A stretch of DNA of 64,000 bases, taken from an uncultured Bacteroidota bacterium (lineage in GTDB: Bacteria; Bacteroidota; Rhodothermia; Rhodothermales; UBA10348). The translations under genes and the position numbers were made by a program. Position 1 is the first letter of the stretch. Each line of letters starts with the position of its first letter. Where the stretch lies: NCBI GenBank assembly GCA_937876355.1, contig CALFHN010000041.1, forward strand, positions 1-64,000. Direction: 5' to 3'. This document shows, in pieces, positions 55,591 through 64,000 of this stretch. The notes under the pieces are model-generated. The model was not told the origin of the DNA. It saw nothing but the letters and a program-made list of their open reading frames with translations, and searched no databases.

Positions 55591-55881
55591 CTCTTCAGGG
55601 TGAGGGTAGTTCCAAGTCACAGCGCCTTGGTCGCAGGCGTACATACACGTCCCGCACTCGATGCAGTCTTCGTATTGAAAATGTACCAATCCTGCATCGT
55701 CCAGCGTGAAACACTTGGCGGGGCATAGTCTTGTGGTACATTTGTGAGTGCATACTGAATTACATATAGACGTATCCACTTCTATGTGAGCCTTCGAGTC
55801 AGTTCGTCCTTGGTTTCTGAAACTTACCATTCCTAGGCGCTCAGAAACCGACAATTCTCCCTTCTTTTTCATGTCGCTCAT
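55561..55881 (-). CDS. fixX: FixX-like ferredoxin subunit of the FixABCX complex
   Basis: The 106-residue ferredoxin passes electrons out of FixC. It has an N-terminal set 'ICNSVCTHKCTTRLCPAKCF' and a second one 'DCIECGTCMYACDQGAV', giving the 4Fe-4S pattern of FixX/ETF-QO C-termini. The protein overlaps fixC as ATGA and closes the fixABCX run. Its stop lies next to repeats of its own 3' end. Confidence 0.92.
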   Translation of the reverse strand: MSDMKKKGELSVSERLGMVSFRNQGRTDSKAHIEVDTSICNSVCTHKCTTRLCPAKCFTLDDAGLVHFQYEDCIECGTCMYACDQGAVTWNYPHPEEGKGVNWTLG

Positions 55882-57200
55882 AATGCTCTTGCCCCTTTAA
55901 TACCAAGCTTCACCAGGTCCCAATACGAAGCGTTTCGTTTAATGGCGGCGTGCATCATTTTGGATGCCTTTGGTGTTGGCTCGCCTGATATACTGAAAAA
56001 CTGTCTCCCAAAATCACAAATCATGTTGGGAATTGGACCAAACATTTCAGGCTGATGGAGTAAGTGAACTGCATCTTGAAACGTTCGCATATCTTTCAAT
56101 ACGTAACTGTTTTCAAGCGCCAATCTGTAGTTTTTGAGCATTTCTGAAGAGAAATCGTTAGCCTTTTTCGCTTCAAGAACGGTCTCTCCTGCCAGAATGC
56201 CGCTTCGCATCGCGAAATCCATGCCCTGAATTGCTTTGCCCGCATTCAATAACAAATGAGCTGCCTCTCCTGCGATGAGCACACCATCGGCGTATAATTC
56301 TGAGGGGAGCGATCGAATGTCGCCAGTCGATACAGCGTGTGCTGAATATTCGACCGTTTCCGAGCCATAAATCATGTCGGCGACCGACGGATGAGCCTTG
56401 AACGTGTTCAGTATATCGTATGGCGTTTTCCCACTTTGCTTGAGGTCTTTTAATCCCAAAACCAATCCCAGCGAAATGGAGTCCCTGTTGGTATACAAAA
56501 AGCCACCGCCTTCTACCCCATCTGAACAAAATCCTACAAATTCATTGGTCAAACCAGATCGCCCCCGTAGCTGAAATCGATCTTCTAGTTTCGCCTTATC
56601 AAGACGCAGCACCTCCTTGATGCCAATCGCCATGTGATCTACAGGCACATACTCCTTTTCCAAGCCGATTTGACGGGTTAGGAGATTATTAACCCCTTCA
56701 GCTAAAATCACGGAATCGGCGAAAAACCGCTCTTCACCTGCCCTAATTCCTACAATTTTGCCATTTTCCGAAAGTACTTCGTCTACCAAAATATCAGTCG
56801 CCAAGAACGACTCATCTGGATACGCGCTTGCCTCGATGGCCAATTGAACTTTTCCCGCCAGCCACTCATCAAATATCGCTCTGAGAACGGTTACGCCAGT
56901 GTAGGGCACGTCATCAAAATGGGACGATTTAAAATCGACGCTAAATGCTGATTGTTCGTCCATAAAGGTGAGGCGACGGTGGTTCACAAACCTCTCGAAT
57001 CCTCCCTCCTCGTTCCAATATTCTGGTACTAATTTGGCCAGATCGTTTCCCCATAAAACACCACCTGAAACGTTTTTGGCGCCACAAAACGTTCCACGCT
57101 CAATCAATAGAATCTTGGCGTTTCCACGAGCAAGAGTCATCGCAGCACTGAGGCCCGCAATACCCCCTCCGACAATGATTACATCAAATTTCTCTTCCAT
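55878..57200 (-). CDS. fixC: FixC-like flavoprotein dehydrogenase (ETF-quinone oxidoreductase type)
   Basis: FixC is the membrane-facing FAD subunit that gives electrons to quinone. The 440-residue protein starts with an FAD motif (VIIVGGGIAGLSAAMTLARG), has 'AKNVSGGVLWG', 'GEAAHLLLNAGKAIQGMDFAMRSG' and 'VILAEGVNNLLTRQIGL'. Compared with eukaryotic ETF-QO it lacks the C-terminal Fe-S domain, which is supplied by FixX, encoded next to it. It is 19 bp after the fixB stop. Confidence 0.93.
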   Translation of the reverse strand: MEEKFDVIIVGGGIAGLSAAMTLARGNAKILLIERGTFCGAKNVSGGVLWGNDLAKLVPEYWNEEGGFERFVNHRRLTFMDEQSAFSVDFKSSHFDDVPYTGVTVLRAIFDEWLAGKVQLAIEASAYPDESFLATDILVDEVLSENGKIVGIRAGEERFFADSVILAEGVNNLLTRQIGLEKEYVPVDHMAIGIKEVLRLDKAKLEDRFQLRGRSGLTNEFVGFCSDGVEGGGFLYTNRDSISLGLVLGLKDLKQSGKTPYDILNTFKAHPSVADMIYGSETVEYSAHAVSTGDIRSLPSELYADGVLIAGEAAHLLLNAGKAIQGMDFAMRSGILAGETVLEAKKANDFSSEMLKNYRLALENSYVLKDMRTFQDAVHLLHQPEMFGPIPNMICDFGRQFFSISGEPTPKASKMMHAAIKRNASYWDLVKLGIKGARAL

Positions 57201-57219
57201 TACGCTTTGATGGACAAGG

Positions 57220-58200
57220 TTAAGAAAGGATTTTTTTCAGCTCAGCGTTCAGAATAGGCAGTATTTTAAAACAATCGCCTACTAAACCATACGTTGCCAC
57301 GTCAAAAATCGGAGCATCAGCATCTTTATTGATCGCGACGATAATTCTGGAATTGGACATTCCAGCCACGTGCTGAATAGCGCCTGAGATTCCAATTGCA
57401 AAATAGAGTTCCGGCGATACTACTTTTCCTGTCTGACCGATTTGTGCGGTGGCCGGAAACAATCCCGTTTCCACGACGGCCCGAGACGCACCAATGGCCG
57501 CACCAGTTATCGAGGCAAGCTCGTCAATTAGCGCCTTACCAGTAGCATCCTTTACTCCCCTCCCCGCAGCAACTACGACTTTCGCTTCTGTCAAATCGAC
57601 AGCTTCGCCAGTGGTAGTTACAATTTCGCGAAGAGTTGCCGAAAGCGTAGAAACGTCAAATTCAAACGGCACTTCCACAATTTCGCATGACGTTTCCGAT
57701 TCACTTCTGATGGCTTCGTAGGACCCCGACCGAAGGGAGACGAACACTAACGGATTGCTACTCTGTGTAGATGCCATCATTTTTGCCGCCATAACTGGGC
57801 GTTCGCATAGTACGTGGTCGCCAGAAATCTCAAATGAGGCTACATCTGGAAGGGCTGCGGCGTCCATTCTTATAGCAAGTGCCCCAATAATATCCTTGAC
57901 CGACTCTGTTGAAGCAGCTACCACCAATCTGGGTTTTACGAGCTCAACTACAGAGGCTATACCAGCAATCAGCGGAGGGTTGAGGTGGGAATCAAAAATC
58001 CGATTTGACACGCAGAACACTTTGGTTGCTCCATAATGAACTGCGTCAATGGCCAATGAAAGGGCATTGGAGTGCAGCACAACGCCAATAACTTCACGTT
58101 TTTCTGCTTTCCCCAAGGCAGAGGCCCTGGACAATGCTTCTAGCGAGCTACGTTTTACTCGGCCATCTTGGACCGATAGAATGACAAGAATACTACTCAT
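57220..58200 (-). CDS. fixB: FixB / electron transfer flavoprotein alpha subunit
   Basis: The 326-residue protein has the ETF alpha C-terminal FAD-binding domain: 'VVVAAGRGVKDATGKALIDELASITGAAIGASR', 'LFPATAQIGQTGKVVSPELYFAIGISGAIQHVAGM' and 'IVAINKDADAPIFDVATYGLVGD'. With FixA it forms the flavoprotein that takes electrons from NADH and splits them in bifurcation. It follows fixA after a 91-bp gap, a longer space than others in the run. Confidence 0.93.
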   Translation of the reverse strand: MSSILVILSVQDGRVKRSSLEALSRASALGKAEKREVIGVVLHSNALSLAIDAVHYGATKVFCVSNRIFDSHLNPPLIAGIASVVELVKPRLVVAASTESVKDIIGALAIRMDAAALPDVASFEISGDHVLCERPVMAAKMMASTQSSNPLVFVSLRSGSYEAIRSESETSCEIVEVPFEFDVSTLSATLREIVTTTGEAVDLTEAKVVVAAGRGVKDATGKALIDELASITGAAIGASRAVVETGLFPATAQIGQTGKVVSPELYFAIGISGAIQHVAGMSNSRIIVAINKDADAPIFDVATYGLVGDCFKILPILNAELKKILS

Positions 58201-58291
58201 TATTACAGCTTTGATGAATCTAGATGACCATTTTGAAATACTTGTTTACTATCAATCATCGAGATCAAACATGGATAAACTAACTGTGATC

Positions 58292-59014
58292 TTAAAGCAC
58301 CCCAGCTTCTGCTTGAAGCTTATCGAGAAGCAGAGCTACAATCTCTTCAGGTTCTCCTTCGAACTTAATTCCAGCTTCCCGCGCAGAAGGCGGAAAAGTT
58401 CTTGTCACAACGGTACGCGTAATTCCTGGGGCACCTTGAGTTGTAGTAATGACGGTCCGTTTTGCTCCCATAATACCTTTTAAAGAAGGAATACGTGGGT
58501 TGTTCATGTCGTTCGAACACGTTACCAGACAAGGAGTTATCATTTCCAGCATTTCCTGCCCTGTATCTCCTTGGCGCGTTACCTCCAGGATATTTTCAAC
58601 CGCTCTCATACCGACGGCATTGGTAGCAAAAGGCAGGCCTAACAATTCTGCCAGCATTCCACCAGCCAAACCAGCGTCCGAATCTTGAGATTGTTTACCC
58701 GTAAGGATCACATCGTATTTATGCCCTTTAAGATGCGCGGCAAGAAGATTTGACACCGCAAAAGAATCAAGGGCAGCAATTTCATCTACAACAATATGCG
58801 TTGCATTGGTTGCCCCCATTGCAAGTGCTTTTCGTATGGTTTCCGTAGCGGAAGATGGACCAATCAAAATCAAATCAATGCTGTCTGCATTGTTTGCATT
58901 AATCACGAGTGCCTCTTCCACTGCTGAGGCATCGTAAGCATTTAAAACCATCCTTCCCGTTTGAACGGAAGCTTGGACGTCAGGGACCTGTTTAATACAC
59001 ACGCAGAAATTCAT
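58292..59014 (-). CDS. fixA: FixA / electron transfer flavoprotein beta subunit
   Basis: The 240-residue protein matches ETF beta: 'FCVCIKQVPDVQASVQTG', 'SAVEEALVINA', 'LAMGATNATHIVVDE' and 'GKQSQDSDAGLAGGMLAELLGLP' with the AMP/FAD-binding stretch. The start at 59014 (MNFCVC) is preferred to 59026. It opens the fixABCX run. The combination with FixB, FixC and FixX defines an electron-bifurcating complex that uses NADH to reduce quinone and ferredoxin or flavodoxin together. Confidence 0.92.
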   Translation of the reverse strand: MNFCVCIKQVPDVQASVQTGRMVLNAYDASAVEEALVINANNADSIDLILIGPSSATETIRKALAMGATNATHIVVDEIAALDSFAVSNLLAAHLKGHKYDVILTGKQSQDSDAGLAGGMLAELLGLPFATNAVGMRAVENILEVTRQGDTGQEMLEMITPCLVTCSNDMNNPRIPSLKGIMGAKRTVITTTQGAPGITRTVVTRTFPPSAREAGIKFEGEPEEIVALLLDKLQAEAGVL

Positions 59015-59122
59015 CGTGCGGTACACTCTTTTTACTATCTTATCGGAGGCCGTGGAGAAGGCCTAAAAGTACGACTTACGACGAGTCCATCAAACCGATA
59101 TCCACTTCTGATCAGGTAATCC

Positions 59123-59632
59123 ATGCACGTTTCAGGCATTCTTCGCCGTTTCTCTCTCGTCACGTGTTTCGTGATGTTATTTGCCATACCGGCAACTGCA
59201 CAGCTGGCCAATGCCCGGTTTGGCGTGGGCTTTAACACCCTGTTGAGCAGCGAAGACGGATTTGGGCTGGGCTTTCGCGGAAGAATATCTTCAGCTATCA
59301 ACGCCGATCTTTCAGTGGCGCTCGATTTAGGCATTTCGGGATTTATTTTGAATGGTCGAGACGACGCTACCTATATCGTGGATCCACAGGCATCACTAAT
59401 TGTGACCATGCCAGGCGTGGATAGCGCATCTTATCTAATCGGAGGATTCGGTGCATATATCAATACTTCTGGAGATAACAAGGTATTGGAAGGTCCTACT
59501 ATCCATTTTGGAATCGGATGGGTCAGGCCATTAAGGGAATCCGTGCTTTTTTATGAAATTGATCCTGCGCTAGTCATAGGTAAAAACGATGTTGGTGTCG
59601 CCATTCCTTTTAGAATAGGTATCATATTTTAG
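59123..59632 (+). CDS. Small secreted outer-membrane-like protein, unknown
   Basis: The 169-residue protein has a signal peptide (LVTCFVMLFAIPATAQ) and a mature part with repeated beta-strand patterns and glycine ('FGVGFNTLLSSEDGFGLGFRG', 'PFRIGIIF'), ending in phenylalanine. It looks like a small outer-membrane barrel. It starts divergently from fixA, about 110 bp away. I know no family name. Confidence 0.65.
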   Translation: MHVSGILRRFSLVTCFVMLFAIPATAQLANARFGVGFNTLLSSEDGFGLGFRGRISSAINADLSVALDLGISGFILNGRDDATYIVDPQASLIVTMPGVDSASYLIGGFGAYINTSGDNKVLEGPTIHFGIGWVRPLRESVLFYEIDPALVIGKNDVGVAIPFRIGIIF

Positions 59633-59740
59633 GCCATGACTTCTTCAATAAGCTGGCGATTTCTGCCTGCTGCCTTTATTAGAACCGCTGCGTTTATTAG
59701 AAACTGAGCCTTTCCCACCATTTATTACTACTCCTACCAA

Positions 59741-60898
59741 GTGGCCGGACTTTACATCCACGTTCCTTTTTGCTCTCAGCGCTGCACGTATTGCGACTTT
59801 TATTTCGTCACGACTAATAAATCGCACGTTGGCTTCGTAGAAGCACTTTGCCGCGAAATTGAAATTCAAGGACACAAATACGGCCATTTAGAGCCAATTG
59901 AAACTATCTATTTTGGAGGGGGAACACCCTCGCAACTAAGTCTCGAAAATCTCGAACGGATCATTCAGTCTGTCAACGGACATTTTACTACTACAAGTGT
60001 CCTCGAAACCACCTTTGAAATAAATCCAGAGGATGCAACCCTAGACTATTTGAGAGGGCTTCGAGGATTAAATATTGACCGGTTGTCCATCGGAATTCAG
60101 TCCTTTTTTGATCAGGATCTCAAATTCATGAATCGGGTGCACGATGCGAAACAGGCCAAACAAGTTATTGGAGACGTGAGGAAGGCTGGATTCGACAATT
60201 TTTCTTTGGACTTGATTTTTGGTGTACCTAACCAACCCGAAGAATATTGGTCGGCCAACCTGGATATAGCGCAAGGTTTTGACACCCCTCACATCTCAAC
60301 CTACAATTTGACCATAGAAGAGGCGACTCCACTAGCAAATCTGGTCAAGAGGGGGCTGGTTGTACCCGTCGACGACGACGAATCCATGAATCGGTTCAGC
60401 TTTACCATGGACTACCTCCAAGCAAAGGGTTACGAGCATTATGAAATTTCTAGTTTCGCCAAGCCCGGCCATAGAGCGGTTCACAATCACAAGTATTGGT
60501 CGCATGCCAATTACATCGGTGTAGGTCCATCCGCACATTCATTTTGGTGGAATGGTTTACCCGCGGAACGGTGGTCAAATATTCGCAATCTTCGCCTTTA
60601 CGAAGCGAAGTTGATGCAACACGAAATTCCGATAGACGAAAAAGAGTTTCTATCGCTCGACATGTTGGCAGACGAACATATCATGCTGCGACTGCGAACA
60701 ATTGAAGGCCTAAATCTAAACGAACTGGAAGAACGTTACGGCGTTGACCTTTTTTCTGAGCGCTTGCAAGCGCTTGCCGACCTCGAAGAAGGTGGCTTTA
60801 TACATCCTATTAAAAATCAGATTGTCCGCCTTACGGACCTCGGAAAAACTGTATGCAATACCGTCACGGCAACATTATTACCCGCGGACGTTTCCTGA
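59741..60898 (+). CDS. hemW: HemW-like radical SAM protein
   Basis: HemW proteins are heme chaperones related to oxygen-independent coproporphyrinogen III oxidase. The 385-residue protein begins with GLYIHVPFCSQRCTYCDFYF, the CxxxCxxC radical SAM motif, and continues with 'ETIYFGGGTPSQLS', 'FEINPEDATLDYLRGL', 'RLSIGIQSFFD', 'SLDLIFGVPNQPEEYW' and the C-terminal HemW winged domain. It starts with GTG at 59741. The following DUF192 gene overlaps its end by 46 bp, so translation is coupled. Confidence 0.92.
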   Translation: MAGLYIHVPFCSQRCTYCDFYFVTTNKSHVGFVEALCREIEIQGHKYGHLEPIETIYFGGGTPSQLSLENLERIIQSVNGHFTTTSVLETTFEINPEDATLDYLRGLRGLNIDRLSIGIQSFFDQDLKFMNRVHDAKQAKQVIGDVRKAGFDNFSLDLIFGVPNQPEEYWSANLDIAQGFDTPHISTYNLTIEEATPLANLVKRGLVVPVDDDESMNRFSFTMDYLQAKGYEHYEISSFAKPGHRAVHNHKYWSHANYIGVGPSAHSFWWNGLPAERWSNIRNLRLYEAKLMQHEIPIDEKEFLSLDMLADEHIMLRLRTIEGLNLNELEERYGVDLFSERLQALADLEEGGFIHPIKNQIVRLTDLGKTVCNTVTATLLPADVS

Positions 60899-61365
60899 TT
60901 TTGATCGCCGCTATGTCTTTCGTTGGCTGTTCTAAGTCGGATGAACCTAATCCAGCTCTGGCAGCAGACATTGAGTTCAGGGCCGATGGCGTATTGGATT
61001 TTTTCCACCCTGATAGTTCACTTGTTGCTCGGATTGCCATCGAAATTGCAGAATCTGGGGCGGATCAAGCGACTGGATTGATGTATCGACGATCTTTACC
61101 TGACCGCGGCGGCATGTTATTCATCGATCAGACACCTAGCATGCGCTCCTTTTGGATGAAAAACACTGCTTTGTCGCTTGATATTATCTTTCTCGAAGAG
61201 AATGGTGATATCGTCAATATTGTAAAAAATACAACTCCGTATTCAGAAGCGTTTATTTTGTCGACCGAACCTGCACAATATGTGGTTGAAGTTCGGGCCG
61301 GATTTACCGATAGATATCACATTTCAGAAGAAGACCACGTCACATGGGAACGCCGATCATTTTAA
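60853..61365 (+). CDS. DUF192 lipoprotein, copy 1
   Basis: The 170-residue protein has a lipoprotein signal ('FLILIAAMSFVGCSKSD') and a DUF192 domain: 'RIAIEIAESGADQATGLMYRRSLPDRGGMLFI', 'SFWMKNTALSLDIIFLEENG' and 'YVVEVRAGFTDRYHI'. DUF192 proteins are small beta proteins, some envelope-anchored, without a known function. It overlaps the end of hemW by 46 bp. The next gene is a paralogue that overlaps its stop by one base. Confidence 0.85.
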   Translation: MQYRHGNIITRGRFLILIAAMSFVGCSKSDEPNPALAADIEFRADGVLDFFHPDSSLVARIAIEIAESGADQATGLMYRRSLPDRGGMLFIDQTPSMRSFWMKNTALSLDIIFLEENGDIVNIVKNTTPYSEAFILSTEPAQYVVEVRAGFTDRYHISEEDHVTWERRSF

Positions 61366-61865
61366 TGACCAAATCATATCCTTTTTCTGTCATACTCGCT
61401 CTACTTTTGGCTGGGAATCTGAATGGATGCTCTCCATCAGACAAGCCCACCAACGCTCAGGAAGAAGCATATGTAAACGTTCCTTTCAGATCTGATGGAT
61501 GGCTTACCATTGCCCGCGACGGGCAGATTTTTCAAGACCTGGCTATTGAGATCGCCGAAGACGACTCCAGCCGGACCCGTGGTCTGATGCAACGCGATGC
61601 GCTTCCAGATCAATCAGGTATGCTATTCATTTTCCCTTCAGAAAGTCAACAAGGGTTTTGGATGGCAAATACTCGAATCGCGCTCGATTTAATCTTTATT
61701 CGAAAAGATGGCACTGTACAGAGCGTTGCCAAGTATATCCAGCCCATGCGCACCGAGAGTGTACCCTCTAGAGGACTTGCCCAGTACGTGTTAGAAGTCC
61801 AAGCCGGATTTGTTGATTCTGTCGGACTATTAGAAGGCGATCATATCGAATGGGGAAGAAAGTAA
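61365..61865 (+). CDS. DUF192 lipoprotein, copy 2
   Basis: The 166-residue protein is a paralogue of its upstream neighbour: lipobox 'ALLLAGNLNGCSPSD', then 'DLAIEIAEDDSSRTRGLMQRDALPDQSGMLFIF', 'GFWMANTRIALDLIFIRKDG' and 'YVLEVQAGFVDSVGL'. The ATG at 61365 shares its A with the preceding TAA (TAATG), the clearest translational coupling; the ORF start at 61344 would overlap further. The two copies are moderately similar, so the duplication is not recent. Confidence 0.85.
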   Translation: MTKSYPFSVILALLLAGNLNGCSPSDKPTNAQEEAYVNVPFRSDGWLTIARDGQIFQDLAIEIAEDDSSRTRGLMQRDALPDQSGMLFIFPSESQQGFWMANTRIALDLIFIRKDGTVQSVAKYIQPMRTESVPSRGLAQYVLEVQAGFVDSVGLLEGDHIEWGRK

Positions 61866-61884
61866 TTCATTTCAAAATGAATGC

Positions 61885-62238
61885 TTAAAGGCCAAAACTT
61901 TCTCCGCACGCACAATTCCGAACCGACTGTGGGTTGTCGAAGTGAAAACCTTTGCCTTCCAAACCATCTGTGAAATCCAGTTTCGTGCCCTCGAGATAAG
62001 CAGCACTTCTTGGATCGATGAGCACCTGTACATCATCAATTTGCAACAGTGCATCTGCTTCTTGCCGCGCCGTGTCCCATCCTAACTCATATGCCAATCC
62101 AGAGCACCCGCCTGGCACCACGGCTACCCTTAAGAAGGTAGAAGATAAGTTTACACCTTCTTTTTGAACGGTCTCTTTCAGTTTATTCAGCGCAGAAGCG
62201 CTGATTTCAAGAAGGGGGAGTTCAAGTGTTGTTGACAT
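61885..62238 (-). CDS. A-type iron-sulfur carrier, copy 2
   Basis: The 117-residue protein has the three cysteines of A-type carriers: PGGCSGLAYELGWD (near residue 46) and RNCACGESFGL at the end. It starts with ATG at 62238 (MSTTLELPLLEISASALNKL); the ORF start at 62322 adds 28 unrelated residues. It lies on the opposite strand, divergent from sufB, with about 240 bp between the starts; that intergenic region should hold both promoters. It converges with the DUF192 genes. Confidence 0.92.
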   Translation of the reverse strand: MSTTLELPLLEISASALNKLKETVQKEGVNLSSTFLRVAVVPGGCSGLAYELGWDTARQEADALLQIDDVQVLIDPRSAAYLEGTKLDFTDGLEGKGFHFDNPQSVRNCACGESFGL

Positions 62239-62478
62239 AATTTTCCGAGGTTGTCGGATTTTGATCGATAAAACCGAAGATATCCAACGATTTTGCGGCG
62301 CCCGGTTCCCAAAAAATGTCAATTCTAGTGCTGAAGATGTGAAGAAGCCATCATTTCTGGTGCATTCAGGAAACTAAATCCGAACTTTTCCTTATTTAGA
62401 CTCATTCCAATTAAGCAGAACCTAACTGCGTATTTGGCCATTTCAGGCCGATTTGCGTAGTGGTACCACCGAACATTT

Positions 62479-63939
62479 ATGAGTGATACAAGCACTGATC
62501 TTCTCCACCAAGTAGCGAGCAGCGAATACAAGTATGGATTCGTGACCAACATTGAGTCCGAAAAGGCTCAAGTAGGACTCAGTGAAGACACTGTTCGTTT
62601 TATATCTGCCAAAAAAAATGAACCGGAATGGCTATTGGAATGGCGCTTGAAGGCGTATCGACACTTTATTACGCTAATGGAATCAGATGCGATGCCTGAT
62701 TGGGCTCATTTGAATATCCCTGAAATTGATTTACAGGCCATTTCCTACTATTCCGCACCTAAAAAAAAGCCAGAGTACGAATCTCTGAACGAGGTCGACC
62801 CTGAGCTTATTAGCACGTTTAAACGGCTGGGAATTCCCGTTCAAGAACAGGAGCGATTGGTAGGTATTGTAGTCGACGTCGTGATGGACTCGGTTTCGGT
62901 AACGACCACGTTTAACGCCGAGTTGGACAAAAATGGCATCATATTTTGCTCTTTTGGCGAAGCTGTCCAAAAACATCCTGAGCTTGTTAAAAAATACCTT
63001 GGACGCGTTGTCCCGTACACGGATAACTACTACGCTGCGCTAAATTCGGCTGTTTTTTCAGACGGATCATTCTGCTACATCCCGAAAGGAGTTCGCTGCC
63101 CCGTTGAGCTTTCTACGTACTTCCGAATAAATGAATCCGGTACCGGTCAGTTTGAACGAACACTGATTGTAGTTGATGAGGGATCGTACGTGTCCTATTT
63201 GGAGGGATGTACAGCCCCTCAACGTGATGAAAACCAACTGCATGCTGCTGTGGTTGAAATCATCGCGATGGATGATGCCGAAGTAAAATATTCGACCATC
63301 CAAAACTGGTATCCTGGAAACGCTCAGGGGGTTGGGGGCATTTTCAACTTCGTCACAAAAAGGGGAATCTGCGAAGGAGACCGCTCCAAGATCAGTTGGA
63401 CGCAGTTGGAAACGGGTTCTTCAATTACCTGGAAATATCCTTCTTGCATACTGAAGGGCGATGATTCCGTCGGCGAGTTCTATTCAGTTGCCTTTACCAA
63501 AGGGAAACAGCAGGCTGATACAGGGACCAAGATGATCCATATTGGTAAAAACACTTCCTCGACCATTATTTCAAAAGGAATTTCTGCTGGGAATAGCCAA
63601 AATGCGTACCGAGGTTTGGTTAAAATGACTCCAGGGGCTGAAAATGGCAGAAATTTTAGCCAATGTGACTCCATGCTTCTCGGTGACCGGTGTGGTGCTC
63701 ACACCTATCCGTATTTGGAGATCATGAACCCTTCTGCCCAAGTTGAACACGAGGCAACAACCTCAAAAGTTGGCGAAGATCAGATCTTCTATTGTAAACA
63801 GCGCGGCATAAGCGAAATCGATGCCATCAAACTTATTGTAAATGGTTTTTGCAAAGAGATTTTGGCGCAATTGCCCATGGAATTTGCGGTTGAAGCTAGA
63901 AACCTACTAGCTATCGAATTGGAAGGCAGCGTAGGTTAA
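62479..63939 (+). CDS. sufB: SufB, Fe-S cluster scaffold subunit
   Basis: SufB with SufC and SufD assembles iron-sulfur clusters from sulfur supplied by SufS. The 486-residue protein is full length: '[40 protein letters not shown]', '[25 protein letters not shown]', '[21 protein letters not shown]', '[25 protein letters not shown]' and '[21 protein letters not shown]' with the conserved cysteine. It is followed 38 bp later by the start of sufC. Confidence 0.97.
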   Translation: MSDTSTDLLHQVASSEYKYGFVTNIESEKAQVGLSEDTVRFISAKKNEPEWLLEWRLKAYRHFITLMESDAMPDWAHLNIPEIDLQAISYYSAPKKKPEYESLNEVDPELISTFKRLGIPVQEQERLVGIVVDVVMDSVSVTTTFNAELDKNGIIFCSFGEAVQKHPELVKKYLGRVVPYTDNYYAALNSAVFSDGSFCYIPKGVRCPVELSTYFRINESGTGQFERTLIVVDEGSYVSYLEGCTAPQRDENQLHAAVVEIIAMDDAEVKYSTIQNWYPGNAQGVGGIFNFVTKRGICEGDRSKISWTQLETGSSITWKYPSCILKGDDSVGEFYSVAFTKGKQQADTGTKMIHIGKNTSSTIISKGISAGNSQNAYRGLVKMTPGAENGRNFSQCDSMLLGDRCGAHTYPYLEIMNPSAQVEHEATTSKVGEDQIFYCKQRGISEIDAIKLIVNGFCKEILAQLPMEFAVEARNLLAIELEGSVG

Positions 63940-63977
63940 ACTCGTTCTGCATTAATTGATCACGTAATTAAAAGACT

Positions 63978-64000
63978 ATGTTAGAGATTAAGAATTTGCA
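63978..64000 (+). CDS. sufC: Start of sufC (Fe-S assembly ATPase), cut by the window end
   Basis: ATG at 63978 opens a reading frame MLEIKNL that continues past the window edge. The beginning matches the ATPase SufC (usually 'MLEIKNLHA..'), and position right after sufB supports this. Only seven full codons are visible, so the call rests on context. Confidence 0.7.

Noticed and set aside
57449-58483. Plus-strand ORFs over fixA/fixB (90, 93 and 144 residues)
   Set aside because: Shadow frames of well-supported minus-strand genes with low-complexity Ser/Ala composition.
55561-59014. Nitrogen-fixation gene cluster
   Set aside because: fixABCX alone does not imply nitrogen fixation, and no nif structural gene is seen.

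Overview
The window looks like chromosomal DNA from a free-living, probably aerobic member of the Bacteroidota/Rhodothermota/Balneolota lineage. The evidence is the gene content. There is a glucosamine-6-phosphate deaminase fused to an LmbE-type deacetylase, a DUF5916 outer-membrane protein, a large peptidase/TolB-propeller/barrel protein and a lamin-tail protein with a FlgD-like C-terminus. There is also a LuxC-like acyl-CoA reductase, a YphP-type bacilliredoxin and a PgpH-type 7TM-HD protein. Base composition is moderate, genes are packed tightly with many ATGA or 1-base overlaps, and Shine-Dalgarno sites are weak. No phage, insertion sequence or CRISPR array was seen.

Layout. 0.2-4.3 kb (+): pruA, an amino-acid dehydrogenase-like gene, a small membrane protein and a GntR regulator. 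4.2-11.4 kb (-): a tight rodZ-like / ligA / Na+ symporter / pgpH run. 11.5-12.9 kb: mscL, a tRNA-Pro trailed by two 49-bp repeats that copy its own 3' end, and a MerR regulator. 13-14.8 kb (+): a DMT transporter and a secreted protein. 14.8-20.6 kb (-): cvpA, yqeY, a PEGA protein, a PQQ-propeller lipoprotein and the 981-residue envelope protein. 20.7-25.6 kb (-): EI, HPr, prenyl synthase, adk and two small membrane proteins. 25.7-28.7 kb (-): acyl-CoA reductase, crcB, thiolase and a small unknown. 28.9-31.9 kb: bacilliredoxin, NlpC/P60 lipoprotein, greA and threonine aldolase.

31.9-34.7 kb holds the nagB fusion and, divergently, a chimera of the start of nifJ and the end of a dihydroorotate-dehydrogenase-like gene. 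34.8-41.5 kb: gamma-glutamyltransferase, a small membrane protein, penicillin acylase, aldo/keto reductase and an amidohydrolase broken by an in-frame TGA. 41.8-55.5 kb (+): DUF5916 protein, tRNA-Leu on the minus strand, a two-domain cytidine deaminase, a CaCA antiporter, a VWA membrane protein, an M20 amidohydrolase, a lamin-tail protein, an A-type Fe-S carrier and ClpC. 55.6-59 kb (-): fixABCX. 59-64 kb: a small secreted protein, hemW, two tandem DUF192 lipoproteins, a second A-type carrier, sufB and the first bases of sufC.

How the genes fit together. Most of the window is core housekeeping and envelope function. The redox theme is the most interesting. A complete FixABCX electron-bifurcation module is kept, while pyruvate:ferredoxin oxidoreductase seems to have been removed by an in-frame deletion that left a translatable chimera. 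Iron-sulfur biogenesis (two A-type carriers, SufB, SufC) lies near the Fix genes. Several findings concern gene decay and small-scale duplication (chimera, nonsense-broken amidohydrolase, tRNA-tail repeats, fixX-tail repeats). I did not find a clear new defence or mobile system.
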